64,000 nt of DNA from Perkinsus marinus ATCC 50983 (Eukaryota > Perkinsozoa > Perkinsida > Perkinsidae): assembly GCF_000006405.1 (NCBI RefSeq), contig NW_003213889.1, positions 157,767 to 221,766 on the forward strand, in the 5' to 3' direction. The notes under the pieces were generated by a model. That model had not been told where the DNA came from, searched no databases, and worked only from the letters and a program-made list of their open reading frames with translations. The number at the start of each line of letters is the position of its first letter. The first letter of the stretch is position 1. The translations under genes were made by a program, and so were the position numbers. Below, piece by piece: positions 1-10,559 of this stretch.

Positions 1-2
1 CT

Positions 3-374
3 GGAGCACTCGATGCTCAGACCTCAGTTGTGAAGGCCTGGTGGGACCTATCTGACAAGCTCGTTGTTCGCTACAACGACGGTTACTACAGTTTCCCAGA
101 ATCTGATCCCGAGAAAGTTTTCTACATGGGGTATCCCGCTGACTACTTGGCTCAGATCGGTTTTAATAAAGACTATATTTACCCAAAGTACGTCCAAGCC
201 GCTGGAACACCGGTGCATGCTGATACTAGGGTCGAACGAGTTGGAATGTCGTTCTGGTCAGTCGCTGTAGCGGTGGTCGTAGCGCTCTTGGTGGGCGTCC
301 TTGCTGGGCGTGTATCGACTAGGCGCTCCGTGATGGCCGATACTCAGAAGAGTTTGTTGGCATCAGAACACTGA
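3..374 (+). CDS. C-terminal fragment of a membrane-anchored protein, possibly C69-dipeptidase-like
   Basis: The frame is open from base 3 and ends at TGA 372-374, so the gene begins outside the window. The fragment contains KAWWDLSDKLVVRYNDGYY and GYPADYLAQIGF. It then has one hydrophobic segment (about residues 83-101, WSVAVAVVVALLVGVLAG) followed by a short basic and polar tail. That is the layout of a lumenal or extracellular domain with a C-terminal membrane anchor. The 'AWW...RY.D' stretch recalls the C-terminus of peptidase family C69 proteins, but this is from memory and weak; a phospholipase-B-like hydrolase is an alternative. The frame is real given its length, composition and clean anchor. 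The function is a guess. Confidence 0.5.
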   Translation, partial: GALDAQTSVVKAWWDLSDKLVVRYNDGYYSFPESDPEKVFYMGYPADYLAQIGFNKDYIYPKYVQAAGTPVHADTRVERVGMSFWSVAVAVVVALLVGVLAGRVSTRRSVMADTQKSLLASEH

Positions 375-800
375 ACGACCTAATGTTCGTGTTCGTGGTT
401 TTTTAGTGAGACGCGCGTCATCCGGTACCAATTTTTCACAATGAGAGCAAAAAATTTTCCTCTGTAACTTAGAATCTGCCATGGCCAGGTTTCTCATTCT
501 CCATAAGAACTGAAATTGCTACACCATTGTCGACTACTACCACAACTTGTTTCTGCTCACAGTGGTTTGTATCCTACAGTCCAGCTGCTTACTCCTTTTA
601 CTATCGATCGGCTTGGCCGAGACAACGAAAATTGCAGCTCTTTACCAGTGTGTGAATCGGCTTGTGTTGTTCTTATGTCACTGGAGTAGGGATAGGGGTT
701 ATAGCTTTTGGATACTTTCTCAGGAAGGTATGGATAGAATCTCGTTAACTGAGATCTTCGGAGTGTTGGTGAAGCCAGGCGTCGTGGGAAATCTGGTAAT
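375..800. other. Between genes; no supported exon
   Basis: No convincing coding exon was found. A 90-codon frame at 547-819 looks like low-quality hydrophobic translation. Better coding signal starts near 760 in another frame and belongs to the next entry. Confidence 0.3.
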
Positions 801-1712
801 GAACCTGAGAGCTACCTGATGCGCCTGCTCAATGGACCTGCTCGCTTTTTGCCAATAGTGTGCGCTCCTCGAATTCAGCAACACTTGAGATTGGAGTGGT
901 ATGTCGCAGAATGCCTGTCCATGTTAGGGAATTCTCCTGTGGTGCACCTTGTGCATCGTATTTCTACTTCTGGCTGTCCGTCTGGGCAGTGATCTCAAGC
1001 CAGGTGAGTCTCATAGCGTCCATAGCGATAAAATAGCTCTTCAACAGTCGGTGGTCTACAAAGACGCCAGCGCGGTGGTCAGCGAAGGAAGAAGAAAACC
1101 AAGAAAAGGGGGAGAAAAAAATCTGCGGGCAATCGGTCCCCGCACGGCAAGAGCGCTCTGGCACCCCTATTTGACCTATTGCGATCCCTGTATGCTTGGA
1201 TGAGTATTACTATATCTCGTTACGTTCGTCGAGGAGAACCAAGGGATAGAGGCAAGCCTACTGGTGAACGGAACTTGACGCTGAGGGAAGCATACGAGGT
1301 TGATCCAGGCAGCACCAGCGAGGCGAGTGATGGCGTTGATGAACATGTACCCATTGCAAGTCCTGATAGTAGAGGGACTCCATCTGTGAGCACCGATGTG
1401 GGCGTACAGGCAAGTGATGATAACGGTGAAGTGGTACAAGGCTGGGTTACTGTGGAAGAGAGGCCCTATAGACGACAACAGTCTAGTGTTTCTGATAGTA
1501 CATCGTGTAGTAGTAATGGTAATATGAGAAATGCAGCGCTCTCACTGGGCCACGACACTCGGGGAGTGCCAGGTCGATCACGTGGCAATCGCAAGTCGGG
1601 GTATTTCCAAACGGCCTCAAGTACGTTGTTGTCGGTGAGGTGGAGTTTCATCACGTTGTGGGTGAATCAGGTAAGCCCAGTGGTCGGCATGGGCGAAGGC
1701 CTAGTAGGGTAA
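760..1712 (+). CDS. Unrecognised multi-exon gene or genes (model unresolved)
   Basis: Two good coding stretches lie here. From about 760 to 988 a frame reads GKSGNEPESYLMRLLNG and LEWYVAECLSMLGNS, which is protein-like. From 1048 to 1712 another frame gives a lysine/arginine-rich block (RRKKKTKKRGRKK), then a hydrophilic Ser/Gly-rich chain with a hydrophobic end. A clear intron candidate of 44 nt (GTGAGT at 1004, AACAG ending 1047) separates them. It fits best with a third upstream frame (928-1003) that reads as one hydrophobic helix, so I cannot decide which upstream exon joins the basic exon. No family was recognised. It may be two overlapping models or one membrane protein with a basic juxtamembrane region. 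Confidence 0.3.
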
Positions 1713-2036
1713 GTATAGGCAGACCGTCTGTATATAGGTAGTAGTAGTGGTCGATAAGAGAGTCAATAACACTGGGGTATGTTCAGAGTGGCTGGTGACG
1801 AGACAATGAACGGACCGTTTGTGGACTATCCGTCGAAGTCTCTGGCGCCTTGCCTGGCAGCCACCCCGAGATATCCTCTTGAGGAGCTCCTATCGTCAAC
1901 GACATCATCATCAGTAGTAGTAGTATGAATACTTGTGTGCTTGCAGGCATCTCGTTAGTATCAGGGTGATGCGTTCACGTGTCATTCTCCTGACGATATT
2001 GGTAAGTCCTCTTCCACTACTGTTAGCGAGTGCCCT
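1713..2036. other. Non-coding stretch with short GTA/TAG runs
   Basis: No exon is supported. The stretch has short trinucleotide runs (GTAGTAGTAG near 1736 and 1913). A short hydrophobic open frame at about 1970-2038 (MRSRVILLTIL) could encode a signal peptide for the next gene, but no splice joins it convincingly. Confidence 0.3.
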
Positions 2037-2687
2037 ATGAGCCCATTGGACTCCTATCCGAGCTTTGACGTGTTCTACACTGAGTGGGTGCAGAAGTTGA
2101 TAGAGGAGGAAAGCGACGATGATCATATGAATGTCAACGACATTAGCATGGCCGTCGAACCAGATCAAACGGTAGAGCATTCTGGAGCCGCTTCTGAGTT
2201 CTTTCCCGCGCTTTCGACCGTGTATGCGACACTCCAACCTGTTGGCATTTGGGTGGGCCTCAACTACCTCGCTTCCAAGATTGGGGATACCTCTGGTGGC
2301 TGGGAAATCATTTGGACACTCGCAGACATAGGCTGGATCGAACTCAGTGACTGCGGCCTATACTGCCGTTTAGCGGACTCCTGGGGCGGCGCATCATGTG
2401 ATGAGCAAACTGTTGTATCCCATGAATGCGAAGATATGCCGCCCTACGGTGTTTACAGGGGCGCCCTCGAGTTCGACAAGGAGTTTGGTGGTGGAGGAGG
2501 AGGAGGACTCGAAAGTCCAATCGTGGAAGCAGTGGAACTCAGCCACAGTACCGAGGGACTTTGGCGACTCGCCGACGGTGCTGATCGGACTACCTCAGTG
2601 AGGATCTCGGATTTCGAGCATTATGATGGTCATGATCATATTCGCGGGGCTCGGGATACTGGAAGTCCATCGTGGAGTTACTACTAG
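2037..2687 (+). CDS. Acidic protein with a W/G/C-containing module shared with its neighbour
   Basis: This is a single open frame of 216 codons from ATG 2037 to TAG. The N-terminus is acidic (IEEESDDD). Residues about 65-115 contain a motif, P-x-G-x-W-V followed about 22 residues later by GWIELSDCGLYCRL, which aligns with the protein at 3397-3858. The C-terminal half is hydrophilic with a run of glycines. No known family was recognised. There is no signal peptide or firm membrane helix. The shared module and adjacent same-strand position suggest duplication within a lineage-specific family. The start could lie in an upstream exon. Confidence 0.5.
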   Translation: MSPLDSYPSFDVFYTEWVQKLIEEESDDDHMNVNDISMAVEPDQTVEHSGAASEFFPALSTVYATLQPVGIWVGLNYLASKIGDTSGGWEIIWTLADIGWIELSDCGLYCRLADSWGGASCDEQTVVSHECEDMPPYGVYRGALEFDKEFGGGGGGGLESPIVEAVELSHSTEGLWRLADGADRTTSVRISDFEHYDGHDHIRGARDTGSPSWSYY

Positions 2688-2911
2688 AGCATCCAGTCGG
2701 TTCTTAGACTGGCGCTGCTACGTGGCTTTTTTGTCTTTGCTTTTCTTTCTTTTCTGATATGACTTCCGGACATGGATCGTAGTGGTCGACGACAACTCAG
2801 AGATGAGGTTCATTGACTTCATCATGAATGAGAATTAGTTTCAATATCCAAATCAGCCCAGAGTTATCCTCCTCAAGATCTACCGTTTAGTGAGCGTCTG
2901 TTGTTCCCAGT
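2688..2911. other. Intergenic
   Basis: AT-leaning sequence of 224 bp with a T-rich tract near 2727-2750. No exon was seen. Confidence 0.3.
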
Positions 2912-3376
2912 ATGGCTATGCCGCATTCCCATCCGTGCAGTTCTTACCTACATTGGTGTTCTTCACAGGCAACTAGCATTTTAGGTCGTGTGGAACTAGG
3001 ATTGCTAGCCTTCATATTCTGCCTTGTCGCCACCGATATCTCCTATACCATTCATGAGCTCCTCTTCAAGCAGCCATCGACCCCCGAGATGGGCCTCCAC
3101 CTCATGTCAAAGTGCTTGAACGCCGCGTATTGGCTCATCTGCGTCGACACCATATTCGTTGTTCTTGACATTGGCTTCATCGTATCAATGGGCGGAATGA
3201 TTACCCGTTCGCGTGCTAGGACTACTAGTAAGGCTGATGGTAGGCACGTGGGCACTATGAATAGGGCAAAGCGTGGTAGGCATCCGCTGGCCCTTAACCG
3301 TACAAGGAAAGAGGTGGATCCTCTCGAAAGGTGGGTACTCGAACCACTATGGGTTATTCTTCGTAGTCTGTGGTGA
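2912..3376 (+). CDS. Small protein with two predicted membrane helices, unknown
   Basis: This is an open frame of 154 codons. It has two hydrophobic segments (LGLLAFIFCLVATDISYTI and LICVDTIFVVLDIGFIVSM) separated by about 25 residues, then a basic tail rich in Arg and Lys. A pyrimidine-rich acceptor (TCTTCACAG) at 2961-2969 suggests the true N-terminus could come from another exon. The stop overlaps the open frame of the next gene, and its first ATG is 20 nt downstream. No family was recognised. It sits between the two genes that share the W/G/C module. Confidence 0.4.
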   Translation: MAMPHSHPCSSYLHWCSSQATSILGRVELGLLAFIFCLVATDISYTIHELLFKQPSTPEMGLHLMSKCLNAAYWLICVDTIFVVLDIGFIVSMGGMITRSRARTTSKADGRHVGTMNRAKRGRHPLALNRTRKEVDPLERWVLEPLWVILRSLW

Positions 3377-3396
3377 TCAGAAAACCAATTCGTTGT

Positions 3397-3858
3397 ATGC
3401 CACGTAAGAAAAGGACTTGTCGCCGCTGTCGTCGAAGCTGCATAAACTGCCGCTTTGATGAGATATGCGAGTATATGGAACCTCGAGGAGCTTGGGTGTC
3501 GGTTCGCTGGATTAGAGGTCGCCTAGACTCAATGGGCCGCAAAGCTCTGGACCACATGCTCACAGTTGGCTGGCTAGAAGGAACTCCTTGTGGAAGATAC
3601 TGTAGAGCTTATCCGAAATGTAAAAGCCCTCGAGAACAAGAGAGTCGTTCGGAGGCGACAGATGATGTCCCTGCATTCAACATCGGCAGGGACGACGCTG
3701 AATGTCAAATCGATGAGTGGGATATCGATTCTTGTGAAGAATTCCTGCACGAGGATGCGCCACCGATTCAAGATGATGACCGTACACCTTCCGTAAAGGC
3801 GGAGGAGTGCTCTTCTGAGTGTAGCTGGGAGTTGTGTGAATCCTCTTATTCAATGTAA
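3397..3858 (+). CDS. Cys-rich protein with the shared W/G/C module, paralogue of the 2037 gene
   Basis: ATG 3397 begins a 153-residue protein. It starts with a basic Cys cluster (CRRCRRSCINC, then FDEIC). This is followed by the module P-x-G-x-W-V ... GWLEGTPCGRYCRA, alignable over about 45 residues with the 2037-2687 protein with almost no gaps. The C-terminus is acidic with scattered cysteines. The pattern (W-V, two short helices, G-W-x-E, C-G-x-Y-C-R) could be a small metal- or nucleic-acid-binding fold; that is inference. The frame is open upstream to 3370 without an ATG. Confidence 0.5.
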   Translation: MPRKKRTCRRCRRSCINCRFDEICEYMEPRGAWVSVRWIRGRLDSMGRKALDHMLTVGWLEGTPCGRYCRAYPKCKSPREQESRSEATDDVPAFNIGRDDAECQIDEWDIDSCEEFLHEDAPPIQDDDRTPSVKAEECSSECSWELCESSYSM

Positions 3859-4850
3859 TGATGATGTCGTTGAAAATGCATGTTTGGTACCAATACGCTA
3901 ATCTATCACGTAATTATCTCCTTCTCTACAGGGAAATGTTCATCCTGGTATAACCACTTCTGTTATCCCTGAAACGAGTATGTTGTTAATGTCACAAGTA
4001 ACGATGAATTTTATGTGAGTTCACCCTCATGTTGAGTTCCAGTGTACCGCCTAATCGCACGACTGTTTAGAAGGGGCTCCTGCGTCCTCTGCCGGGACAA
4101 GGATGATTGTTGGTGTGGCTTACAAGGTCGAGAAGAAGAGTACGAAACGCGATTAGTTTCTGAACCTCCTGGTGTTCTTTTGTGCACCCACTCTCAAAAT
4201 GTCACATGAGGCCGTGCAGTCTCATCTCTGCAGTTCCTTATTGTTCCACTCGCTCTTTCCACCTCCTGGATGGCCTCTTCGGAGGACCAACGATCGAAAG
4301 TGTTCACTCGAGGAAGATTCTCTGTCAGCTTTGATGAAAGTGACCCTTGCCGTGGGAAAACGGTTGTGCTGGCCAGGTCCGACTGCGGCGGCATATCCTC
4401 GCATAATCGACGAGTCGGACGCTTCGAGTGTTGTTATCTGACATCTGTCTGGCGTCGTGTTGGTCGCTTCATCGTTTTAGATGCGCCATATGAAGCGATA
4501 ACACTACGCCGTTTCTGAGTCGTCCTCAAAGCTACGTCGCTACATCGATAGTTCCTGTGTTACTACTGTATTCCAACTCAATCATACATTATCTATTATC
4601 AAAGCCGTTCAGATATTTGTACAGGTTTTAGTTATCATGTTATCCCACTTTACACATTAATATCTATTGTAAAACCGATCTCATTGCATCTCTAGGTGGA
4701 TCTCGGGTACTGTTGCATTCTACTGATAGACGTGGGAGCCTTGGCGTCTCCTGACTTGCTAACCTTGTTGTGTTATACAGTGTTGTGCGGAATGGACGAG
4801 ATAGTAAATACCACTTGAACGACGGGATCAGAGAGCAGTTGAAAATATAA
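3859..4850. other. Possible small exons, gene not resolved
   Basis: At 4074-4214 a + frame after a TGTTTAG acceptor reads SCVLCRDKDDCWCGLQGREE, again Cys-rich like the upstream protein. It may be a further exon or a third family member. At 4270-4518 another + frame begins MASSEDQRSKVFTRGRFSV. Neither could be joined by splice sites. About 4520-4850 is AT-rich and holds the 3' flank of the converging minus-strand gene. Confidence 0.25.
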
Positions 4851-5910
4851 TCATATTCCCAGAGAGCAAATGGGCGAAGCTTCGACGATGGGTATTAGAA
4901 ACCTCCGACAACGTCTGATACTGAATGCCATGATGGAAAGGAGAAAGTGAGCCCAGTTGATTGGGACAGACCCACACAAGCACCGGGGCGCCCAGGTTGC
5001 CGATACTAACACTACGAGATAAATGTTGCAGAGACAAGAGTACATCAACAGAGCTTGACAACGCAACTGAGCACGAACTTATGCATCTTCTTCAGCACTG
5101 GGAGCAACAGAGACTTAACGCAAATGTACGCCAGCACTGTGAGTCCCGTCCAGTCACGGAAGGAGAAAACACTCGGATCGAAGCGCAGCCGGACGTTGAA
5201 CTCGTCCGAGTACAAGGGCGCGGATCTGGAAGGAGAGAAAGGCAGTCCACATTGCTGTGGTTCTAGAAGTCTCACCGGTAGAAATGGGATTCAGTGGCGA
5301 TCTCCAAACCTGTAACGTTGGCTATATACGATACCGTTTTCTCAGCGTCGAAAGGTGGATCGATGCTGGTGGCGAAAGTTTTGTTACCAGAGTCTCGATA
5401 AGCACTCAGAATAATTACTCGGGGAATGGTTATCCACTGCCTGACGATTCGGAACACACTTGCAGTTTCGGCAGATGATCACATACACTTACAATTGCAG
5501 TAGCTCAGCTTGAGTTGCTTCTACGAGATTCACGCGATAGAAGCGGATGTCGGGGAAACTGCCCGCTACCAGCTGTTCGAACTCGACTACTGCAGGTGAG
5601 TCTGAGACAAACGTTGGAGGGAACACCACAACGAGATGGACTCACATGAAAAAGGATTCGTCGTTGAGTAAAGGATGAGGCCACTGGGGACCGAGGCGGG
5701 GAAACTCAGTGACTTCTTCCACAGTGCGGCGGAGTAGAAGATAGCAGAGGCCTCAGAGACTGATATATCCTGTATTGGCGCATAGGCTACACACTGGTGG
5801 GATGTGGTTTCTGGAAGAGGAACGTCAGGGAAGAGCTGCTGGACAGCCTCCGTAGCAGCCACGTATGCGAGTAGAGGAAGGAAGAGGCAATGGAAGAATG
5901 ATGAACTCAT
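4851..5910 (-). CDS. ER thioredoxin-fold membrane protein, OST3/OST6-like architecture
   Basis: Five exons: 5910-5646, 5589-5493, 5458-5276, 5225-5120 and 5066-4851. All introns are GT-AG, 34-56 nt, and every junction keeps frame (288 residues). The start (MSSSFFHCLFLPLLAYVAAT) is a signal peptide. Residues about 75-185 look like a thioredoxin fold (LILYSTTNPF, DIRFYRVNL and a cis-Pro-like TIPRVIIL) but have no CxxC. Two or three hydrophobic helices follow (WTGLTVLAYICLR, LCNIYLVVLVSATW, FLLSIMAF). Signal peptide, lumenal thioredoxin domain and C-terminal helices is the layout of OST3/OST6 subunits of oligosaccharyltransferase, but no signature confirms it. The exon model is more certain than the name. 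Confidence 0.6.
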
Positions 5911-6041
5911 AGTCTTCCCTAGGCTGGGTAAAGCTATCCAACTATTAGCCCGTCTCTCGAACCCAACAACAGCAAAGAGGAAAGTACTAGAGAAAACATG
6001 AACATGACCACATGAGCGGGAGTGGTTTAGTCTTCGCAACA

Positions 6042-6449
6042 TCATTTTGATGAAGAGTCGCCTATTGGTTCTTCGACCTCTAGTGATACAGTCTTGCCAG
6101 CACGTTGCTGGATATCTTCCACAGTAGTGTCAACCGCGAGAGGGTCCACAGCTGCTTCGGGTGGTGGTGGTGGCGACGGGGCGATCTCAATCTCCCTCGC
6201 TTGTGGCACGAGCAACTCCGTGTTGGGCTCAGCTAGTATCGTGCTCCCAACTCGCGGGGGAGCCAGGAAGAGCGTACTTCTTCGCGGTGCGACCGATTGC
6301 TCTGCGCTGTCAAGGGACAGAATCTTCGACTCCATTTTTTGTTGTTTGAACCGTTTGCGACGGGATACACTCTCGCGTGCTATTTTGATAAGGGAAATGA
6401 AGAAGTCGTCAGTCATTTGCATCAGCGTTTTCCTCTTCAACGACCTCAT
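6042..6449 (-). CDS. Hydrophilic protein of unknown function
   Basis: Frame of 135 codons from ATG 6449, ending 132 nt before the next gene's start. The N-terminus is basic (MRSLKRKTLMQM, RRKRFKQQK). The middle carries a Pro run (PSPPPPPEAAVD), and the end is acidic and Ser-rich. A TCAG directly before the ATG leaves open an upstream exon. No domain was recognised. Confidence 0.45.
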   Translation of the reverse strand: MRSLKRKTLMQMTDDFFISLIKIARESVSRRKRFKQQKMESKILSLDSAEQSVAPRRSTLFLAPPRVGSTILAEPNTELLVPQAREIEIAPSPPPPPEAAVDPLAVDTTVEDIQQRAGKTVSLEVEEPIGDSSSK

Positions 6450-7328
6450 CCTGATGGTACAGTGCCAATAGGGAGCGTGTTCGACGACTCACACTCCCGC
6501 AGAGTAAGCTTCCGAGTCTATTGATATTTCCCTATTGGGCCAGTCGTAGATGGCATTGCATACGTCGTTGAGGGAGTAGCGACTTCTCATCCTCCTCAGA
6601 GATGCATTCTCGAATACTCTGAGGAGATATAACGGGTGGCACTGTTTACAACGAGCAGCAGATTTTATGCTCGTACTGTACCTTCTCGTGTGTTAAATGC
6701 GCACAATACTACGAGCGTATTTTATACCCGCTTATGTACTGTACCGAGATGGACGGGTAACATCTCGGTCCGAATTTCATGTGATTGATCGTATAGACCA
6801 CTCGATTCGTCACACTAAGTGGAGTCGAGAAATGTGTGAAATTCAGTTTTTTCCCCTCATACACACACAGAATGAAGAAAACGCTGTCTTCCTACTGCGC
6901 ATGGCTGCATATCTATCTTCCCCTTTATTCCCGTGGCTACACAGAGTAAAAATCACAGTGAGAACTCATTAAGACGATGATAGAGGGCAAATATAAACAC
7001 ACTATGTACCACCGGGTGCATCTATTTCCTATGAGAAGGCTTACTCCAAGTAGCTCTGATAATCATCAATATCCCTCACACAGTAAAAGAGCCTTCGACT
7101 AGGCAGGCATTTAACCTGGCTAGGCTTCTCCATAAAGTATTCCCCTACAGCAGCACTACATCGACCACTAATGCCATAGACGATGTCTTACCGTTATTCA
7201 AATTCTCTTCGGCATCATAGAGATCCAGCCTGCCAATGATGGCCTCGTCTGGGGGAGTACCCCTGGGCTGCCACGCCGGTGAACACCTCTCGAGATCTTC
7301 TTCCTCTACCACGACAAGCCATGCGTAA
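6450..7328. other. Gene-poor interval
   Basis: No supported exon. A + frame at 6697-6972 (91 codons) has poor composition and no splice support. An adjacent pair of similar 'TACTCGTACTGTACC' type words occurs near 6670-6750. Confidence 0.3.
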
Positions 7329-9763
7329 TCACATCAGAAGTATTTCGTTACCAGACGATGACGAGCTTTCGCTCTCTGCATCCCCCTCGGACTTCCCGTC
7401 CAGAAGACCTCTCAGTCGCTCTACTTCGTTGTGGAGTACATCACTGCTGGCATGCAACTTCTCATTCTCCTCCACCAAAGCCTCTTTCTCCGCTACCATG
7501 GCATTCAGCGCTTCAGTCGCTGTGGCCATTCTCTCTCGAGCCACCCTCTGCGTCTGTAGGAAGGAGGAGTCCGTTGTCCCCAAATCTGCGCCCTCCATAC
7601 ATCCAGCTGCCACATGTTGAAGATATATGCACACAAGGAGACTCTAATATACTCCTCCGTAATTGACTCAGCGGCTCGAGCCATCCTCACCAGATTTTTC
7701 TCGGCTTCCGCAGAGGCTTCCCCTGTCACTACGGATGGCCAACACACCTCGACCAGACCAGTCGCCTTATCCTCCTACCCTTGTTGGACTCCAGCTGCCT
7801 AATAATAACTCCCTTCGCTGCAGCGTGAGACCACTCTCTCAAGACGATAGAGAGCAGGTGAGCATCGGCCTGCATACTCGACTGCTCTACCATGAGGTTA
7901 GCTATTGATTTCTGTGAGACTGCCAATTGTTGGCGTAGCTCAAGCTGAGATAGAACTGTTGACCGTGGGGGGTCAGAGAGCTACCTCTCTCTGCTGCACA
8001 CCCAGGAGAAGTGCTTCGGCCTTCCACCCACCGAAAGCTCGTCTTTTCAAATGCCCCGATCTCTCTAGATGGGCACGGTCGAAGAAGCTCTCCGCCATCG
8101 TAATACGGGAGTCCACTGCAGCATAGTAGAGGCTCTGCAGGAGGAGCTCAATAGAAACCGTGATGATCCTGCGAGACGGGTTCACGTCCAGTTGCCTCTG
8201 GGCTACTCCTTCTCGTGTCAAGGCTCTCCAGGCGACCAACGCTAAGTGGATGGTCCAGACCGACGTGGTGACTTGGAAAAGACGTGAACTCTGAGTGGGC
8301 CAAATACCTCTAGAGAGGATGCTAGCAGTCATAGTAGCACCAGTGTGTCCACGAGCTGCGCTAATCTAGTCTCAGCCTGCTCAGACCGAGCTGCATGCTC
8401 TGTTGTGACTCTATTGAAAAGTCGTGCGGCGGCCACTTCTCTCTGCCAGCCACGGAACGATACTTTCAGTAGAGCCTGCATGGAGCTCGCGAGCACGGCG
8501 ATGACTCGAAACCATTTCATTCACTTCCTTTTTCAAAGTAGTATTGGCGCCTTTGTTCAACGCAGTAAAGTACTTGCAGCCCCACTCTCTTATGTTATTC
8601 TGTTCCCTTTCCACTGCCAACTACCAGGCAGAGAGGGAAACCGTGATACTAGTATTAGTAATAGTAGTAGTAGTAGCGCTACTGACTTTGAGCCTCTCGA
8701 CCGTCATAGTCCTAGTGTAGCTTTTCCAGGAGTAGAAAGAATCCCCCAGCATGGCGTGTTGCAAGGCATCATTCGAGCGTAGAATAAAGTTAAGTCCCCA
8801 AGTGGTGAGAGCCGCTCGTCGGCGTGTCTCGGTATCCTTCATAGTCTAAATGGCATGCCCACAGTCGACGCCTACTTCCCTAATCCTCGGCTACGTCCTG
8901 TAAGTCAGCAACTCTTCGTTGCTCCTTCTCTAGCTTAGCCTGTCGTGTTAGCCCCCACCATGCAGTGAGGTACACCCCAGCCACCCTGGCCGACTCAGCG
9001 CGTATAAATAAGTTGCTGAACTGAAGAGAGGATAGTCTCCACCGGAGATGATGATCGAGCCTACTACCTTATGGATGAGTTTATCGCGGTAATACGAGGC
9101 ATCTCTCACTGCATTTTTCCGGAGAGATTCATCTATTGCATTCCGACGAGCCCTCTCTACATCGCTCCTCCAGGCACGCAGAACCATACGTAGCCATGCC
9201 TGAGGGCCAGGCTTGGACGATGGGTGGCTAATCTAGACTACTACCTTCCTGAACCAGAGCCATTCCTTGCACCCTTCTAGAACAAGCTGATGCGGAGAAC
9301 TGGAATCTCCTTGCCGTCGGATGGGGACCAGTTCGAGGTCCGCACTGATGTTGTCAGGGAAGCCCTCGTGAGCCACGCCCTCTTCATCAGAGCTGCTGGT
9401 TACACCAGCGGCTACAATCTCATAACCGGAGTCCAGAAGATCTTGGAGGACATCCTCGCCGAACTTATTGAGGTTCAATAGTGTCGAGTCGTCATTGACA
9501 GTCTTCCTCCTTTTCAGCCTCGAATGGGCTACAGCTTGAATGACATGTGCCACCTTACGTCGGCTGGCCGCGTAAAGGATGCTGCCAGAGGGAGCTACAA
9601 TTGGTGATGATAGATTGAGAACTGAGCCCTGTACAGATGAATGCTGTACCGTACTGGCCGACTTGAACGCAGCGAAGAGGACAGCAATGATGAGCTCAAA
9701 TAACCAATGCTCAGATAGCGACGACAGATCCTCTTGAGCGCGGCAACCTTCAGCGTTCCTCAG
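7329..9763 (-). CDS. Sfi1-like, probable centrin-binding repeat protein
   Basis: Many short minus-strand exons carry the same hydrophobic/Trp repeat: RAFGGWKAEALLL, SFRGWQREVAAARL, SFYSWKSYTRTM, VLRAWRSDVERAR, VLREWSHAAAK and ALVAWRALTREG. Spacing and the 'L/F-x-x-W-K/R' core match centrin-binding repeats of Sfi1 proteins (basal body or spindle pole). The C-terminal exon (ending 7329) adds a coiled coil (MVAEKEALVEENEKL) and an acidic Ser-rich tail. An intron near 9242-9197 joins KEWLWFRK to AWLRMVLRAW in phase. The 5' exon stays open to about 9763, with no sure start codon. The role fits a flagellated protist and PACRG elsewhere in the window. The exact exon list is not resolved. Confidence 0.6.
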
Positions 9764-9955
9764 TCAACTCCACCTTGTGAATTTTTTTACTGTGGATAAA
9801 CTCGCTCACATCGGAAGGGGCCAAACTCCATGACTACCTGGCACAGGCGCCCCATTCTTCGAGGATGAGAGTCACCTGATGACTCAAGGTGAAAATATAT
9901 CGATGGTACCACCTTTCATCAGAAACAATAGTCATCACCACCCACTCGCAACTTC

Positions 9956-10038
9956 GTAATGATATAGTCCATTGGCATAGCGGCCCCACCCCCAAAATAA
10001 GCTCCGGAGCGATATCGTCCGCTGGCATAGCGGCCCCA
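9956..10038. repeat. Direct repeat pair, about 30 bp each
   Basis: 'GATAT-GTCC--TGGCATAGCGGCCCCA' occurs twice, near 9960-9989 and 10010-10039, with a few mismatches. The copies are 50 bp apart. No gene was seen around it (9764-10560). Confidence 0.6.
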
Positions 10039-10559
10039 TCACATAGACTAGACGTGTTAAAAATGGGGCACCTATGCCATCAAATCACTTATCAAATTGT
10101 ATTCGAGCATTCACCTCCTCTATGCGACCCTGTCATTCCTCGGCATACCCTGTAGGATGATGTATAGTCACCAACCCACTAGTTGCAACACAAAGGCGGT
10201 AAGACATGGGGAAAAGTAACAATGCTAGCACTCAAATGAGGTAATCCCAATCAGGTTAGCACGCCCATGGGTATATACGAGAGACGGACGCCTTACATGT
10301 CTTCTCGTCTTACGGATCTTCTCGTACAACCTCTATCTACGAATATTGCAATTAGTGACAGTAGTGACCTGCTGTTCCCTGGACGGTAGAATTTGACGCC
10401 TTTGAGGTGTCCTAAGAGTTTGCACTCTCTGTGGACCTTCAAGAACCCCTCCGCGATAGGAGCCTGATAAGTTTGCTAGCTTCGATAGCTCCCCACGCAT
10501 GATAGCAGAGAGTTTTCAAGTCCATATGAGCCATATAGACTCGAAAACCCCCTGTTGTC

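Noticed and set aside
4961-5478. Plus-strand frames that can be spliced from an ATG at about 4869 (HELMHLLQHWEQQRLNANV).
   Set aside because: The minus strand gives five exons with clean GT-AG junctions, a signal peptide and membrane helices; the + frames are its shadow.
6697-6972. Plus-strand 91-codon frame with mixed hydrophobic and basic residues.
   Set aside because: No splice sites, domain, signal or neighbour support; composition is that of random AT-rich DNA.
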